Assembly: GCF_003315795.1 (NCBI RefSeq)
Contig: NZ_QMEY01000006.1
Span: 310,001 to 374,000 of the forward strand
Origin: Spongiactinospora rosea
GTDB lineage: Bacteria > Actinomycetota > Actinomycetes > Streptosporangiales > Streptosporangiaceae
Reading direction: 5' to 3'
DNA: 64,000 nt
Shown here: piece after piece, positions 45,152 through 55,152 of the stretch
Numbering within the stretch: position 1 is the first letter of the stretch
Layout: each line of letters opens with the position of its first letter
Translations under genes and position numbers: made by a program
Notes under the pieces: model-generated
What the model was told of the DNA's origin: nothing
Database searches by the model: none
Seen by the model: the letters and a program-made list of their open reading frames with translations, nothing else

Positions 45152-46348
45152 TCACGCGGCGCCTCTGAGGCTTCCTGCTTCCTCGCGCTGTGCCGGGGCA
45201 GGCCCCGGTCTTACCTGCACTCCACAGGCGTTTAACCTGTCCGCCCGTCCGGCGGCCAGGATGTTCTTGGCCGCGTTCACATCCCGGTCATGGACCGCGC
45301 CGCACGAGCACTCCCACGACCGGACGGCAAGCGGCATCGACTCGGCGACGGTCCCGCAGTCAAAGCAGAGCTTGGAGGAGGGGAACCATCGGTCGATCCG
45401 GTGGAAGGCCCGCCCGTAACGGGCGGCCTTGTACTCCAGCATCCCGACGAAGGATGACCATCCCGCGTCGTGAACGGACCTGGCGAGGCGGGTACGACCG
45501 AGGCCTGACACAGCAAGGTTCTCCACGTACACCGCTTGGTTATCGCGGATCAACATGGTGGAGAGCTTGTGTGCCCGATCGCGGCGCGCGTCTGCGACCC
45601 TGGCATGTGCCTTGGCGACCTTCACGACGGCTTTCTTGCGGTTGTTCGATCCCCTGGCCTTCCGGCTGAGATCCCGCTGCGCCTTGCGCAGACGTCGCTC
45701 GGCCCGGCGGAGGAAACGTGGATTGTCCACCTTCCGGCCGTCCGAGGTCACCGCGAAGTGCGTGAGCCCGAGGTCGATCCCGATCTCCGGCATCACCTCG
45801 GGAAGCGGCTCGGCTGCCGTCTCGACCACAAAGGATGCGAAGCACCGCCCGGTGGCGTCCTTGACCACCGTCACCGAGGACGGTCCGGCGGGCAGTTCGC
45901 GGGACCAGCGGACCGGAATGTCTCCGATCTTCGGCAGGCGCAGCTTCCCACCCGCCGTGATGGAGAACCGGGCGTTGCGCGTGAAGCGGATCGCCTGCCG
46001 GTTGTCCTTGCGGGACCGAAACCGGGGCGGGGCGACCTTCAGACCCTTCCGCTTCCCTGTCAAGGAGGCGAAGAAGTTGCGGCAGGCGGTGTTCAGATCG
46101 GCGAGTGCCTGTTGCAGGACCACGGCGGACACCTCGGAAAGCCAAGAGCGTTCCGAGGTCTTCTTCGCCTGCGTGATGACTCGCTTGGACAAGTCTCCGT
46201 CCGAGATGTACGGCAAGCCGCGTTCCCGGGCGTCCTGCCGTGCGCGCAGCCCGTCGTTGAACACCACCCGCGCGCACCCGAACGCCCGAGCCGGCGACTC
46301 GCGCTGATCGGGCGTCGGGTAGAGACGGAAGTTGTACCTGAGCTGCAC
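45152..46348 (-). CDS. tnpB: TnpB, RNA-guided endonuclease of IS200/IS605
   Basis: 398 residues. N-terminal helix YNFRLYPTPDQ, then an OB/WED-like region, and a RuvC nuclease with all three acidic residues: IGIDLGLTHFAV, VYVENLAVSGLG and HDRDVNAAKNIL. A zinc ribbon lies between the last two (CFDCGTVAES...WECSCGAVHD). TnpB cuts DNA next to a short motif guided by its omega RNA and keeps the element from being lost. The GTG start at 46348 matches the family's beginning VQLRYNFRLYP; the first codons of tnpA start 22 bases away on the other strand. It appears intact. Confidence 0.93.
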   Translation of the reverse strand: MQLRYNFRLYPTPDQRESPARAFGCARVVFNDGLRARQDARERGLPYISDGDLSKRVITQAKKTSERSWLSEVSAVVLQQALADLNTACRNFFASLTGKRKGLKVAPPRFRSRKDNRQAIRFTRNARFSITAGGKLRLPKIGDIPVRWSRELPAGPSSVTVVKDATGRCFASFVVETAAEPLPEVMPEIGIDLGLTHFAVTSDGRKVDNPRFLRRAERRLRKAQRDLSRKARGSNNRKKAVVKVAKAHARVADARRDRAHKLSTMLIRDNQAVYVENLAVSGLGRTRLARSVHDAGWSSFVGMLEYKAARYGRAFHRIDRWFPSSKLCFDCGTVAESMPLAVRSWECSCGAVHDRDVNAAKNILAAGRADRLNACGVQVRPGPAPAQREEAGSLRGAA

Positions 46349-46370
46349 ACCATGATCCTGCCATTGGTCT

Positions 46371-46787
46371 ATGGCCGAACATGGAGGCATCAGAACCGGC
46401 AGGCATTGCGTTTTCGTCCTGCACGCTCACTTGGTTTTCGTGACCAAGTTCCGGCATCGGGTATTCACCGGCGCATACCTGGAGCGCATGGAGCAGATCA
46501 TGCGGGACGTCTGCACCGACTTCGAGTGCGAACTGGCGGAGTTCAACGGCGAGGCCGACCATGTACACCTGCTGGTGAACTTCCCGCCCAAGGTCGCCCT
46601 GTCCCGGCTCGTCAACAGCCTCAAGGGCGTCTCCTCCCGCAGGATGCGGCAAGAGTTCCCCGAGTTGGCCCGCCACTATTACCGGGCGAACAAGCTATGG
46701 TCGGGCTCCTACTTCGCCGGGAGCGTGGGCGGCGCACCGATCAGCGTCCTGCGCCAGTACATCGAGCAGCAAAACCGCCCCGTCTGA
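46371..46787 (+). CDS. tnpA: TnpA, Y1 transposase of IS200/IS605
   Basis: 138 residues with the HUH motif DHVHLLVNF, the catalytic tyrosine in ISVLRQYIEQQ, and the family segments RHCVFVLHAHLVFVTKFRH and NKLWSGSYFAGSVGG. It cuts and rejoins single-stranded DNA at the element's ends. It reads away from tnpB, as in IS605. The reading frame is intact, so the element could still be active. Confidence 0.94.
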   Translation: MAEHGGIRTGRHCVFVLHAHLVFVTKFRHRVFTGAYLERMEQIMRDVCTDFECELAEFNGEADHVHLLVNFPPKVALSRLVNSLKGVSSRRMRQEFPELARHYYRANKLWSGSYFAGSVGGAPISVLRQYIEQQNRPV

Positions 46788-47302
46788 GCTGTCAAGACGC
46801 CGGTCCGCCTGGCGGTGGATCGGCTGTTCTTGCCCCGCTACGCGGGAGAGTCCGCTTCACCCCCGGCCTGAAGGCCGGAGCACTGCGGACGAACCTGGTA
46901 GCCGAGTGAGGCGGCCAGCTCGGCCTCGGCCACCGCCTGGGCGGTGTCACCGGTCGCGCCCGCGATCAGCACCACGTCGCGGTTCTGCCAGCGGGCCTGG
47001 TCGCGGGCGGTCTCGGCGGCCAGTTCCAGCACCGGAGCGAGCAGTCCGGTGCCGTGGATCGCGAACTGCGTGGTGTGCACGCCCACCGCCGGCCCGCCCG
47101 CGCCCGCGTCGATGTAGTAGCGGGTCAGCGCCCGCTGGCGGCGCTCGTCCAGCTTCCGGCCGGCGGTGAGCGCCAGCGGATGCGCCGGGACCACCAGCCC
47201 GCGGCGGAACATGTCGCGGACCGGGGTCATCGCCTCGGGTGCCGTGCGCAGCACGTCGTGTCCCCCTTTGTTGAGGTGCATGAGTGGTGGCCGCGCCGCG
47301 GG

Positions 47303-47905
47303 CTAGAAGCGGCCGTCGCGGCGCTCGAACTTGGTCGGCTCGCCCAGCAGCGGGCCGCTGTCGGCGACCCACCGCGCGGTGTGCTCGATCAGCTCGGCGG
47401 GGGTCGGTTCCGGGTAGCCGAAGCGGCGGTGGCAGCGCGCGGCGTTGGACAGGAGCGCCGTCGGGGACTCCTCGCCGGTGAACTCCGGCTCGCGGCCCAG
47501 GGCCGCGCCGAGGGCTTCGGCCGCCTGGCGTACGGAGATCAGCTCGGGTCCGGTCACGTTCAGCACGTACGGCGGTACGCCGGCCAGCCGCAGCGAGCGC
47601 AGCGTGACCTCGTTGGCGTAGTCCTGCCAGACCACGTTCACCTGGCCGGTGGACAGGTCGATCGGCTGCCCGGCGACGATGGGCCAGGCCCACCAGCACT
47701 CCGTAGCGCATCTCGACGGCGTAGTCGAGCCGGATCAGCGCCAGCGGCGTGCCGTTGGTCTCGGCGAAGTGGGTAAGCACCCGCTCCCGGCCCAGGCAGC
47801 TCATCGCGTACTCCCCCACCGGCCCGGTGGGCGAGGCCTCGGTGCTGCCTCCGCCGCCGACCGGGACCAGCGGGTAGGCGTCGTCCCCACGGGACCCACA
47901 ACACG
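47303..47905 (-). pseudogene. NAD-dependent epimerase gene, 5'-truncated and frameshifted
   Basis: The recognisable part begins DDAYPLVPVGGGGSTEASPTGP and GEYAMSCLGRERVLTHFAET, where the catalytic Tyr of YxxxK is replaced by the family's YAMSCLG. After EMRYGVLV (near 47688) the frame shifts and continues as WPIVAGQPIDLSTGQVNVVW, ending with the C-terminus at 47303. About the first 115 residues, including the NAD loop, are missing. The gene stops 21 bases before the broken lyase gene, so the two once formed an operon. Confidence 0.75.
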
Positions 47906-48114
47906 TGATCACGGACATCGCCGCCCCCCCGAGCCGACACCGTACGGCCTCCCGCAGCGGACCGAGCAACGCCCGAGCATCCACGACGGCCGGGCGAACA
48001 CGCCCCTGTCAGCCCACGGGATCCAGGCCACCGGTCACAGGCGTAAGCAGCCACCCAGGCGAGGTTTCCGGCAGCGGCCTGGCGGACGCGTTCTCTTTCC
48101 GCTCGGGTTCCGTG

Positions 48115-48954
48115 TCAGTCCTGCAAGGCGTGGGCTGCCTGGGCGGCCTTGTGGCGGGCAGTGGTGGCGGCGTGGCGGGCGCGTTCCTCATCGCGGGCGG
48201 CGACGTCGCGGCGGTGTTCGGCGGCGGTGAGGTTCTGGCGGGCCTCGGCGAGCTGGCGGGTCAGTGACTCCACCCTGGCCGCCGCCCGGTCGTGCTCGGC
48301 CGTGGCCTCGGCGAGTTCGCCCGCCCATTCCGCGTGGCCGCGCTCGGCCTCCTCGGCCGCCCGTTCGGCCTCGGCCAGGGCCTGTTCGAGCTCCTTGCGA
48401 CGGCGGTCTTCCCGCTCACCTCCGGAGCGCTTCTCCGCGGGACGCTTGGTGGCGGTCTTGGCCTTCGGGGCGGCGGCGGGGGCCGGGGTGAAACCGGTGT
48501 AGCTGAGCGGCCGGGTCAGGCGGCCTCGGCGTACCTCCTGCGCGGCCCCCTCGTCCACCGTGGCCGCGTCGAGGGTCTGCTCCATCTCCGTGGCGGCGCT
48601 GCCGGTCAGCGGGCGTCCGGCCCGCTCGGCGTGCTCGCGTACCAGCCGCGCCAGCCGGGCGGTGAGCGGCCCGCGGGCCCGGGTCAGCTCGGCGAGGGCG
48701 GCGGGGTCCTGGTCGGCCCAGGCGGCCCGCAGCCGGGCGCCGAGGTCGGCCAGCTCGGTGAACGCGCCGGGCGCGGCACGAGCCGCGTGGTTCACCGCCC
48801 ACGCCGCCACGGTGGGCTTGCGCAACCTGCCGATCTCCTTGGCCAGCGAGGCGTCCCCGGCCTGCTTGGCCGCCTTGGCCAGCGACTCGCGCTCCGCGGT
48901 GAAGTCGTCGGGGGCGAGGGCGTACAGCCGGTCCGCCGCCTCTTCCAGATCCAC
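48115..48954 (-). CDS. Coiled-coil protein of unknown function
   Basis: 279 residues. The N-terminal half (RLYALAPDDFTAERESLAKAAKQAGD, PTVAAWAVNHAARAAP) is conserved in many actinobacteria but unnamed. Residues about 165-185 are a basic Ala/Lys/Arg linker. The last 100 residues are a long coiled coil (AEAERAAEEAERGHAEWAGELAEATAEHDRAAARVES split over several heptads). No signal peptide or membrane segment. A structural or DNA-associated role is possible; the function is unknown. Confidence 0.8.
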   Translation of the reverse strand: MDLEEAADRLYALAPDDFTAERESLAKAAKQAGDASLAKEIGRLRKPTVAAWAVNHAARAAPGAFTELADLGARLRAAWADQDPAALAELTRARGPLTARLARLVREHAERAGRPLTGSAATEMEQTLDAATVDEGAAQEVRRGRLTRPLSYTGFTPAPAAAPKAKTATKRPAEKRSGGEREDRRRKELEQALAEAERAAEEAERGHAEWAGELAEATAEHDRAAARVESLTRQLAEARQNLTAAEHRRDVAARDEERARHAATTARHKAAQAAHALQD

Positions 48955-49065
48955 GCCTGAAAGCTACCCACAATTTGCCCGCCGCCCGCGTCCATACCCC
49001 CCGGGCCCACGTCCGTGGCGCATAGTGGAAGCACAGAGTTGGCACAGGCCCGCTGGAGGCTCCCC

Positions 49066-49674
49066 GTGTTCGAGCGATTCTCCGACCGTGCACGCCGCGT
49101 GGTGGTCCTCGCCCAGGAGGAGGCCAAAGAGCTGGACCACGGCTACATCGGCACCGAGCACATCCTGCTCGGACTGATCGGCGAGGAGGAGGGCCGGGCC
49201 TCGGTCGTCATCCGCGAGGCGGGGATCGACCTCGACGGCGCGCGGAGCGAGGTACTGCGGATCGTCGGGCGTGGCGACGGCCCGGCCGCGGAGCACATCC
49301 CGTTCACCCCGCGGGCGAAGAAGGTGCTCGAACTCGCCCTGCGCGAGGCCCTGGTGCTCGGCCACAACTACATCGGCACCGGCCACATCCTGCTCGGCCT
49401 GATCCGCGACGGTGAGGGGGTGGCGGTGGAGGTGCTCGCCGAGAGCGGCCTCGGCCTGCCGCTGTTCCGGGAGCGGATGATCGACGTACTGCGGACCACC
49501 CCGGCCGAGGCCGGAGAGCCGTCCGCGCCGCATCCCCAGGCGCCGCCCTTCGCCGGTCCCGGCCTGATCCAGCGCCTCGAACGCCTGCAGCGCGGCCTCG
49601 ACAGGATCGAGCGCCGCTTGGACGCGATGGGCGCACCGGCCGACCCGTCGCCTCCCCGGGAGGAAAGCGACTGA
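49066..49674 (+). CDS. Clp N-terminal (double Clp-N) domain protein
   Basis: 202 residues. Two tandem Clp-N repeats: FSDRARRVVVLAQEEAKELDHGYIGTEHILLGLI and later FTPRAKKVLELALREA with LGHNYIGTGHILLGLI. These are the substrate- and adaptor-binding repeats of ClpC/ClpA. There is no ATPase module. A C-terminal coiled segment (LIQRLERLQRGLDRIERRLDA) ends the protein. It may be an adaptor or decoy for Clp proteases. GGAGG lies before the GTG at 49066. Confidence 0.9.
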   Translation: MFERFSDRARRVVVLAQEEAKELDHGYIGTEHILLGLIGEEEGRASVVIREAGIDLDGARSEVLRIVGRGDGPAAEHIPFTPRAKKVLELALREALVLGHNYIGTGHILLGLIRDGEGVAVEVLAESGLGLPLFRERMIDVLRTTPAEAGEPSAPHPQAPPFAGPGLIQRLERLQRGLDRIERRLDAMGAPADPSPPREESD

Positions 49675-49681
49675 GCACCGT

Positions 49682-50926
49682 TCAGGAGGCGGTGACCAGT
49701 GTCCGCGCGGCGGTGAGCGGAAGGCTGCCGGTGAGCACTCCCGGATCGCCGGTGTAGGCGAGCGCGGCGCCGAGCGCGATCAGGAGCCGCCGCATGCGGG
49801 TGTTGTCGGAGAGCAGGGTGGCGCGTACTTCGGCGAGGCCGCGGTCGCGCGCCTCGCGCAGCAGCATGCGGGCCATCGCCGTACCGAGGCCCATGCCCTG
49901 CCACCGGTCCTCGATGAGAAAGGCCAGCTCGGCGACGCCGGGGGCGGCCGTGGTCAGGAGCGAGGCCAGGCCGACCATGCGGTCCTCATGGCAGGCGACC
50001 AGCGAGTGGGCCGGGGCGTGGCAGCGAAGGCGCGGCGGCAGAGCGGGCCCCGTGCTGAAGTAGCGGAACCTGCGGCTCTCCGGGGAGCACCGCTCGTGCA
50101 GGTCGCGTACGGCCTGCTGGTCGGAGGGGGCGAGCGGTGCCACGGTCACCTCTGTGCCGTCGGCCAGGCGTACCGGGCGACCGTCGGTGGCGGGCGGCCG
50201 GGCCAGCCGTACGAAGGCGGCGGCGCGGGCGGCCTCCACGGACGTGAACGGCCGGGCCACACGATGCAGCCGTACCGCCTGGCGCGGGCCGACCGGCACC
50301 GTGAGCTGCGTCGCATCGAACGGGCGCGGCTCCCCGGGTCGTCCGGCCGCGCCGCCGTACACCCACCGGGCGCTGTCGGCACGCAGCAACTCGGCCAGCA
50401 GTTCCGGCAGCCGCCAGGGCACCGCACGCAGCCGCGCCGAAAGCAGCAACACCCGCGTCGGCTCATCCACCTGCGCCACCTGCCGGCCGCCCGGCATCCC
50501 CGACAGGACGGAAGGCTCGGCGAACGGCCCGTACGTCATGCCAGGTCGCAGGGCGGCCGAAGACCCACCCGCCATACCGTCAGAACCCGAGCCGGCACCT
50601 ACGCCCGCAATGCCGTCCCCCTCACCACCCCGCGTCCCCGGCAGGGCAGGAGGCTCTGCCAACGGCCCGCGTGTCGTGCCGGGTGGCAGGGCAGGGGACT
50701 CCGTGAACAGCTCGCGTGCGGTACCCCGTTGCAAGGCGAGGAAAGACCCACCCGCCATACCGTCAGAATCCGAGCCGGCGCCCGCACCAGCAAGGCCCGC
50801 CCCCTCACCACCCGGTATCCGCGGCAGAGCAAGGGACTCCGTGAACAGCTCGCGTGCTGTATCGGCGGCCGGGGTGGGCGGACTGGGGGGTTCGGGTGTG
50901 GGTGGGCGGGTTCGCCAGAATGCCAT
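49682..50926 (-). CDS. GNAT acetyltransferase with an expanded repeat-rich N-terminus
   Basis: 414 residues. The C-terminal 150 are a GNAT domain: VTVAPLAPSDQQAVRDLHERCSPESRRFRYFS and the acetyl-CoA loop LIEDRWQGMGLGTAMARMLL. The first 150 residues are low-complexity repeats built of (T)ARELFTES-ALP and GGEGAGLAG-GAGS-SDGMAGG units. I chose the ATG at 50926 since GGGAGAA precedes it. It follows rbpA in the same direction. The acceptor is unknown. Confidence 0.85.
   Translation of the reverse strand: MAFWRTRPPTPEPPSPPTPAADTARELFTESLALPRIPGGEGAGLAGAGAGSDSDGMAGGSFLALQRGTARELFTESPALPPGTTRGPLAEPPALPGTRGGEGDGIAGVGAGSGSDGMAGGSSAALRPGMTYGPFAEPSVLSGMPGGRQVAQVDEPTRVLLLSARLRAVPWRLPELLAELLRADSARWVYGGAAGRPGEPRPFDATQLTVPVGPRQAVRLHRVARPFTSVEAARAAAFVRLARPPATDGRPVRLADGTEVTVAPLAPSDQQAVRDLHERCSPESRRFRYFSTGPALPPRLRCHAPAHSLVACHEDRMVGLASLLTTAAPGVAELAFLIEDRWQGMGLGTAMARMLLREARDRGLAEVRATLLSDNTRMRRLLIALGAALAYTGDPGVLTGSLPLTAARTLVTAS
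50520..50880. repeat. Intragenic imperfect tandem repeats in the GNAT gene
   Basis: Three phrases recur: GACCCACCCGCCATACCGTC at 50562 and 50745 (183 bp apart), GACTCCGTGAACAGCTCGCG at 50697 and 50835 (138 bp apart), and an AACGGCCCG...GTCGTGCC phrase near 50523 and 50660. All spacings are multiples of three, so the repeats keep the frame. Confidence 0.7.
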
Positions 50927-51095
50927 GCGGTCTTCTCCCTCCGTCATGTCAAGGGTGCCGCATGGCTGTTACGCCCCTGCTACATGACGATGAGCCCGCC
51001 GTTTCGGCACGCCGGACACTTGTGGAAGGATCCGGCGGGCGACCGCGAAAGGCCCCCGTGCGGTCATCACCGCCCGAGGACCGGGGCGCGGCGGG

Positions 51096-51443
51096 TCAGT
51101 AAATGGTGCGGGGGGAGGTGCGCAGGCGCTCAAGCGCCTCGGCCAGGATCGCCGCGCCGTCCTTGTCGCTGCGGCGCTCCTTCACGTAGGCCAGGTGCGT
51201 CTTGTAGGGCTCGTTCCTCGGCGGCGCGGGCGGGTTGTTCTGGTCCTGCCCGGCGGGCAGGCCGCAGCGCGGGCAGTCCCAGAACTCGGGGACCGCCGCG
51301 TCACTGGCGAAGCTGGGGCGCGTCTCGTGCATGTTGGCGCACCAGAACGGGACCCGGACACGTGGAGCTGCCTCGCCGCGCTCGGCCTCCCCCATCGGGC
51401 CGGCGCCGACTCGGCTGCCACGGATCGCGTTGCCACTACCCAC
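51096..51443 (-). CDS. rbpA: RbpA, RNA polymerase-binding protein
   Basis: 115 residues. Zinc-binding set WCANMHETRPSFASD and EFWDCPRCGLPAG, and the C-terminal sigma-interaction domain PYKTHLAYVKERRSDKDGAAIL-EAL. RbpA is restricted to actinobacteria and activates transcription with principal sigma factors; it also raises rifampicin tolerance. AGGAG lies upstream of the GTG at 51443. A hairpin CCCCGCG-AAAG-CGCGGGG at 51466-51483 lies in the leader. Confidence 0.97.
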   Translation of the reverse strand: MGSGNAIRGSRVGAGPMGEAERGEAAPRVRVPFWCANMHETRPSFASDAAVPEFWDCPRCGLPAGQDQNNPPAPPRNEPYKTHLAYVKERRSDKDGAAILAEALERLRTSPRTIY

Positions 51444-51582
51444 GGATGAACTCCTCGCTCGATCGCCCCGCGAAAGCGCGGGGGAGAATCTCTGTCACAG
51501 GCCGCCCTTAGCGCCAGGGCGGCCGAATCCGGCCGTCACCGGCCCGCGACCAGCCGTCGCGGGCGGGACTCGGACTCCGGTC

Positions 51583-51813
51583 TCAGGGGCGAAGTATCAG
51601 GCCCAGCGCGACGATGCAGATGAACCACACCGCGCCCGTGATGATGGTGAGCCGGTCGAGGTTGCGCTCGACCACAGAAGACCCGCCGAACGACGAGGAG
51701 AACCCGCCGCCGAACATGTCAGAGAGGCCACCGCCCTTGCCCTTGTGCAGCAGGACGAGCAGCACCATGATCATGCTCGACAGGATCAGCGCGATGGAGA
51801 TTCCGATTGTCAC
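51583..51813 (-). CDS. secG: SecG subunit of the protein-export channel
   Basis: 76 residues with two membrane helices, SIALILSSMIMVLLVLLHKGKGGGLSDMFGGG and RLTIITGAVWFICIVALGLIL (each split around the loop). The GKGGGLSDMFGGG loop is the SecG signature. It assists SecYE and SecA in protein export. The start is the GTG at 51813. Its place after tpiA is typical of actinobacteria. Confidence 0.95.
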   Translation of the reverse strand: MTIGISIALILSSMIMVLLVLLHKGKGGGLSDMFGGGFSSSFGGSSVVERNLDRLTIITGAVWFICIVALGLILRP

Positions 51814-51946
51814 CGTAGACCTGTTCCCTTGTGCGCGTCCCCGCGTCCGGGGCGCGATCCCTAACACGACGTCGCCGGCGTGACGATTCAAACCTGCTCT
51901 ACGAGGGTACGACGCGAACACGCGCCGCACCCTCCGAACGGCTTAG

Positions 51947-52726
51947 TTAACCTGACAATTCGCCGAAACGGCAAATTTTCACAAACTCTGCGGGATCAAG
52001 ACTGGCACCGCCGACAAGAGCGCCGTCCACATCGGGCATCGCCATGATCCCGGCGACGTTGTCAGACTTCACCGAGCCACCGTAAAGAATACGGATCGCG
52101 GCGGCGACATCGCCGTCGTACAGCTCGGCGAGTCGCACGCGCAGGGCCCCGCAGACCTCCTGGGCGTCATCGGGCGTGGCGACCTCACCGGTGCCGATCG
52201 CCCAGACCGGCTCATAGGCCACGACCAGCGAGGCCGCCTGCTCGGCGGTGACCTTCGCCAGCGCGCCGTCGAGCTGCGCGACGCTGTGCGCGACCTGGCC
52301 GCCCGCCTGACGGACCGGCAGTCCCTCGCCGACGCACAGGATGGGCGTGAGCGAGTGCCGGTAGGCCGCCAGGACCTTGGCGTTGACCAGCTCGTCGCCC
52401 TCGGCGTGGTACTGGCGGCGCTCGGAGTGGCCGATCACCGCGTAGGTGCAGCCCAGCTTGGCGAGCATGGCCGCGGAGATCTCGCCGGTATAGGCGCCGG
52501 AGTCGTGCGGGGAGACGTCCTGCGCGCCGTACACGATGCGCAGTTTGTCGCCGTCCACGAGGGTCTGCACGCTGCGCAGGTCCGTGAACGGCGGCAGCAC
52601 GGCCACCTCGACCGCGTCGAAATCCTTGCCGGTGAGCGAAAAAGCCAGCTTCTGCACATGGTTGATGGCCTCAAGGTGGTTGAGGTTCATCTTCCAGTTG
52701 CCGGCGAACAAGGGTGTGCGCGCCAT
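51947..52726 (-). CDS. tpiA: Triosephosphate isomerase
   Basis: 259 residues with the catalytic Lys in [10 protein letters not shown], His in [12 protein letters not shown] and Glu in [18 protein letters not shown]. It interconverts dihydroxyacetone phosphate and glyceraldehyde-3-phosphate. It follows pgk by five bases and so belongs to the gap-pgk-tpiA operon. Confidence 0.97.
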   Translation of the reverse strand: MARTPLFAGNWKMNLNHLEAINHVQKLAFSLTGKDFDAVEVAVLPPFTDLRSVQTLVDGDKLRIVYGAQDVSPHDSGAYTGEISAAMLAKLGCTYAVIGHSERRQYHAEGDELVNAKVLAAYRHSLTPILCVGEGLPVRQAGGQVAHSVAQLDGALAKVTAEQAASLVVAYEPVWAIGTGEVATPDDAQEVCGALRVRLAELYDGDVAAAIRILYGGSVKSDNVAGIMAMPDVDGALVGGASLDPAEFVKICRFGELSG

Positions 52727-52731
52727 GATCG

Positions 52732-53933
52732 TCAGTCCTCCAGCGCCGCGAGACCGGGCAGCGTCTTGCCCTCAAGGTATTCCAGGCTGGCCCCGCCGCC
52801 CGTGGAGATGTGCGAGAAGCCGTCTTCGGGGAAGCCCAGCGTGCGGACGGCGGCGACCACGTCACCGCCGCCGACCACGGTGAAGGCGTCGGAGGCGACC
52901 AGCGCCTCGGCCACCGCGCGGGTGCCCCCGGCGAACGCCTCGAACTCGAAGACGCCCATCGGGCCGTTCCAGAACACCGTGCCCGCCCCGGCCAGCTTGG
53001 CGGCGAACAGCTCACGGGTGCGCGGGCCGATGTCCAGGCCCTCGCGGTCGGCCGGGATGGCCGTGGCGGCCACCGCCTCGTGCGGCGCGTCGGCGGCGAA
53101 CTCCGTCGCGGCCAGCACGTCCACCGGCAGCACCAGCTCCACGCCGCGCTTGGCGGCCTCGTCGATGAAGCCGCGCACCTGGTCGAGCTGGTCCTTCTGC
53201 AGGATCGAGCCGCCCACCTCGTGGCCCTGGGCCGCGAGGAAGGTGTAGGCCATGCCGCCGCCGACCAGCAGCCGGTCGACCTTGGTGAGCAGGTTGGCGA
53301 TCACGCCGAGCTTGTCGGAGACCTTCGCCCCGCCCAGCACGACCACGTACGGCCGGGCCGGCTCGACGGTGAGCCGGCGCAGCACCTCGACCTCGGCCAG
53401 CACCAGGCCGCCCGCCGCGTGCGGCAGGATCTTCGGCACGTCGTAGACGCTGGCGTGCTTGCGGTGGACCGCGCCGAAGCCGTCGCCGACGTACAGCTCG
53501 GCCAGGGCGGCCAGCCTCTCGGCGAACGCGCCGCGCTCGGCGTCGTCCTTGGACTCCTCGCCCGGCTCGAAGCGGAGGTTCTCCAGCAGCGCGACCCGGC
53601 CGTCGGCCAGGCCCGCAACCGTGCTCCGCGCGGACTCGCCGACCACGTCGGCGGCGAAGGCGACCTCCCCCGCGACGCCCTCGGCGGCCAGCAGCTCACC
53701 GAGGCGCGCGGCGACCGGCCGCAGGGAGTACTTGGCGTTGGGCGATCCCTTGGGCCTGCCCAGGTGGGCGCAGACGATGACCCGCGCGCCGCGGGCGGCG
53801 AGGTCCTTGATCGTCGGCACCGAGGCCCGGATCCGGCCGTCGTCGGTGATGGTCTCCCCGTCGAGCGGCACGTTGAGGTCGGCGCGTACCAGGACGCGCC
53901 GCCCCTTCACGTCGAGTTGGCTGGCCGCGCGCA

Positions 53934-53934
<1 letters not shown>
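52732..53934 (-). CDS. pgk: Phosphoglycerate kinase
   Basis: 400 residues. Family signature [13 protein letters not shown], then [50 protein letters not shown] and the ATP site [32 protein letters not shown]. It makes ATP from 1,3-bisphosphoglycerate. Its ATG shares one base with the gap stop codon. A longer in-frame reading upstream is only an antisense-like artefact of the gap gene. Confidence 0.97.
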
Positions 53935-55019
<1,085 letters not shown>

Positions 55020-55032
55020 CTATCGAACTTAA

Positions 55033-55048
55033 ATTGGTGTAGACCACT
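55033..55048. promoter_or_regulatory. DasR-like (dre) site before gap
   Basis: ATTGGTGTAGACCACT agrees at 14 of 16 positions with the DasR-responsive element ACTGGTCTAGACCACT as I remember it. On the minus strand it reads AGTGGTCTACACCAAT and a TAGGGT that could be the gap -10 box lies about 16 bases downstream, so a bound repressor would cover the -35 region. Confidence 0.6.
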
Positions 55049-55152
55049 TCTGGGTCCCCTGATTGAGATCGCGATTCCCGGACGCGTGGGGCAGCCGTGA
55101 AGTAGAGTGCCCGCCCTGTCCATGTTCACCACAACTGTCCGAGGAACCCCCC

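Larger units (their letters stand above)
45102..46897. mobile_element. Complete IS200/IS605 family element (tnpA + tnpB)
   Basis: A 1796-bp element with tnpA (+) and tnpB (-) divergent. Its ends are set by the interrupted gene: removing 45102-46897 rejoins LGY and HMVLL in frame without any target duplication, as expected for single-strand HUH transposition. Each end has a subterminal hairpin: CCGGCC-TGAA-GGCCGG at 46863-46878 and an imperfect 9-position stem with a C-A mismatch at 45111-45132. Read in the tnpB direction the left end follows CGGCTAC and the right end finishes in GCGCGTCAA. The boundary is uncertain by the two bases CA. Confidence 0.85.
44386..47281 (-). pseudogene. Dihydrodipicolinate-synthase-family gene broken by an IS element and a 5-bp duplication
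   Basis: The gene runs leftward from 47281. Its first part (VVPAHPLALTAGRKLDERRQ, AGGPAVGVHTTQFAIHGTG, VAEAELAASLGY) stops at 46898. The IS occupies 45102-46897. The second part resumes with HMVLLSPHRELTEDALIERA, VLPVIGFYLQPAVGG and GIKVAPFDRYRTLDVLHGV (catalytic lysine), then a tandem 5-bp duplication (plus strand GGCGAGGCGA, 44836-44845) shifts the frame before LYTGNDDHILADLITPH. The tail GFHGCIPGIHEVLRRQGLLAG ends at 44386. Without these lesions it would be a (beta/alpha)8 aldolase-like lyase of roughly 365 residues. Confidence 0.85.

Noticed and set aside
45152-46348. A Cas12-type effector of a CRISPR system
   Set aside because: The protein is 398 residues with a tnpA partner and hairpin ends; there are no repeat-spacer arrays or cas1/cas2 genes. 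It is TnpB.
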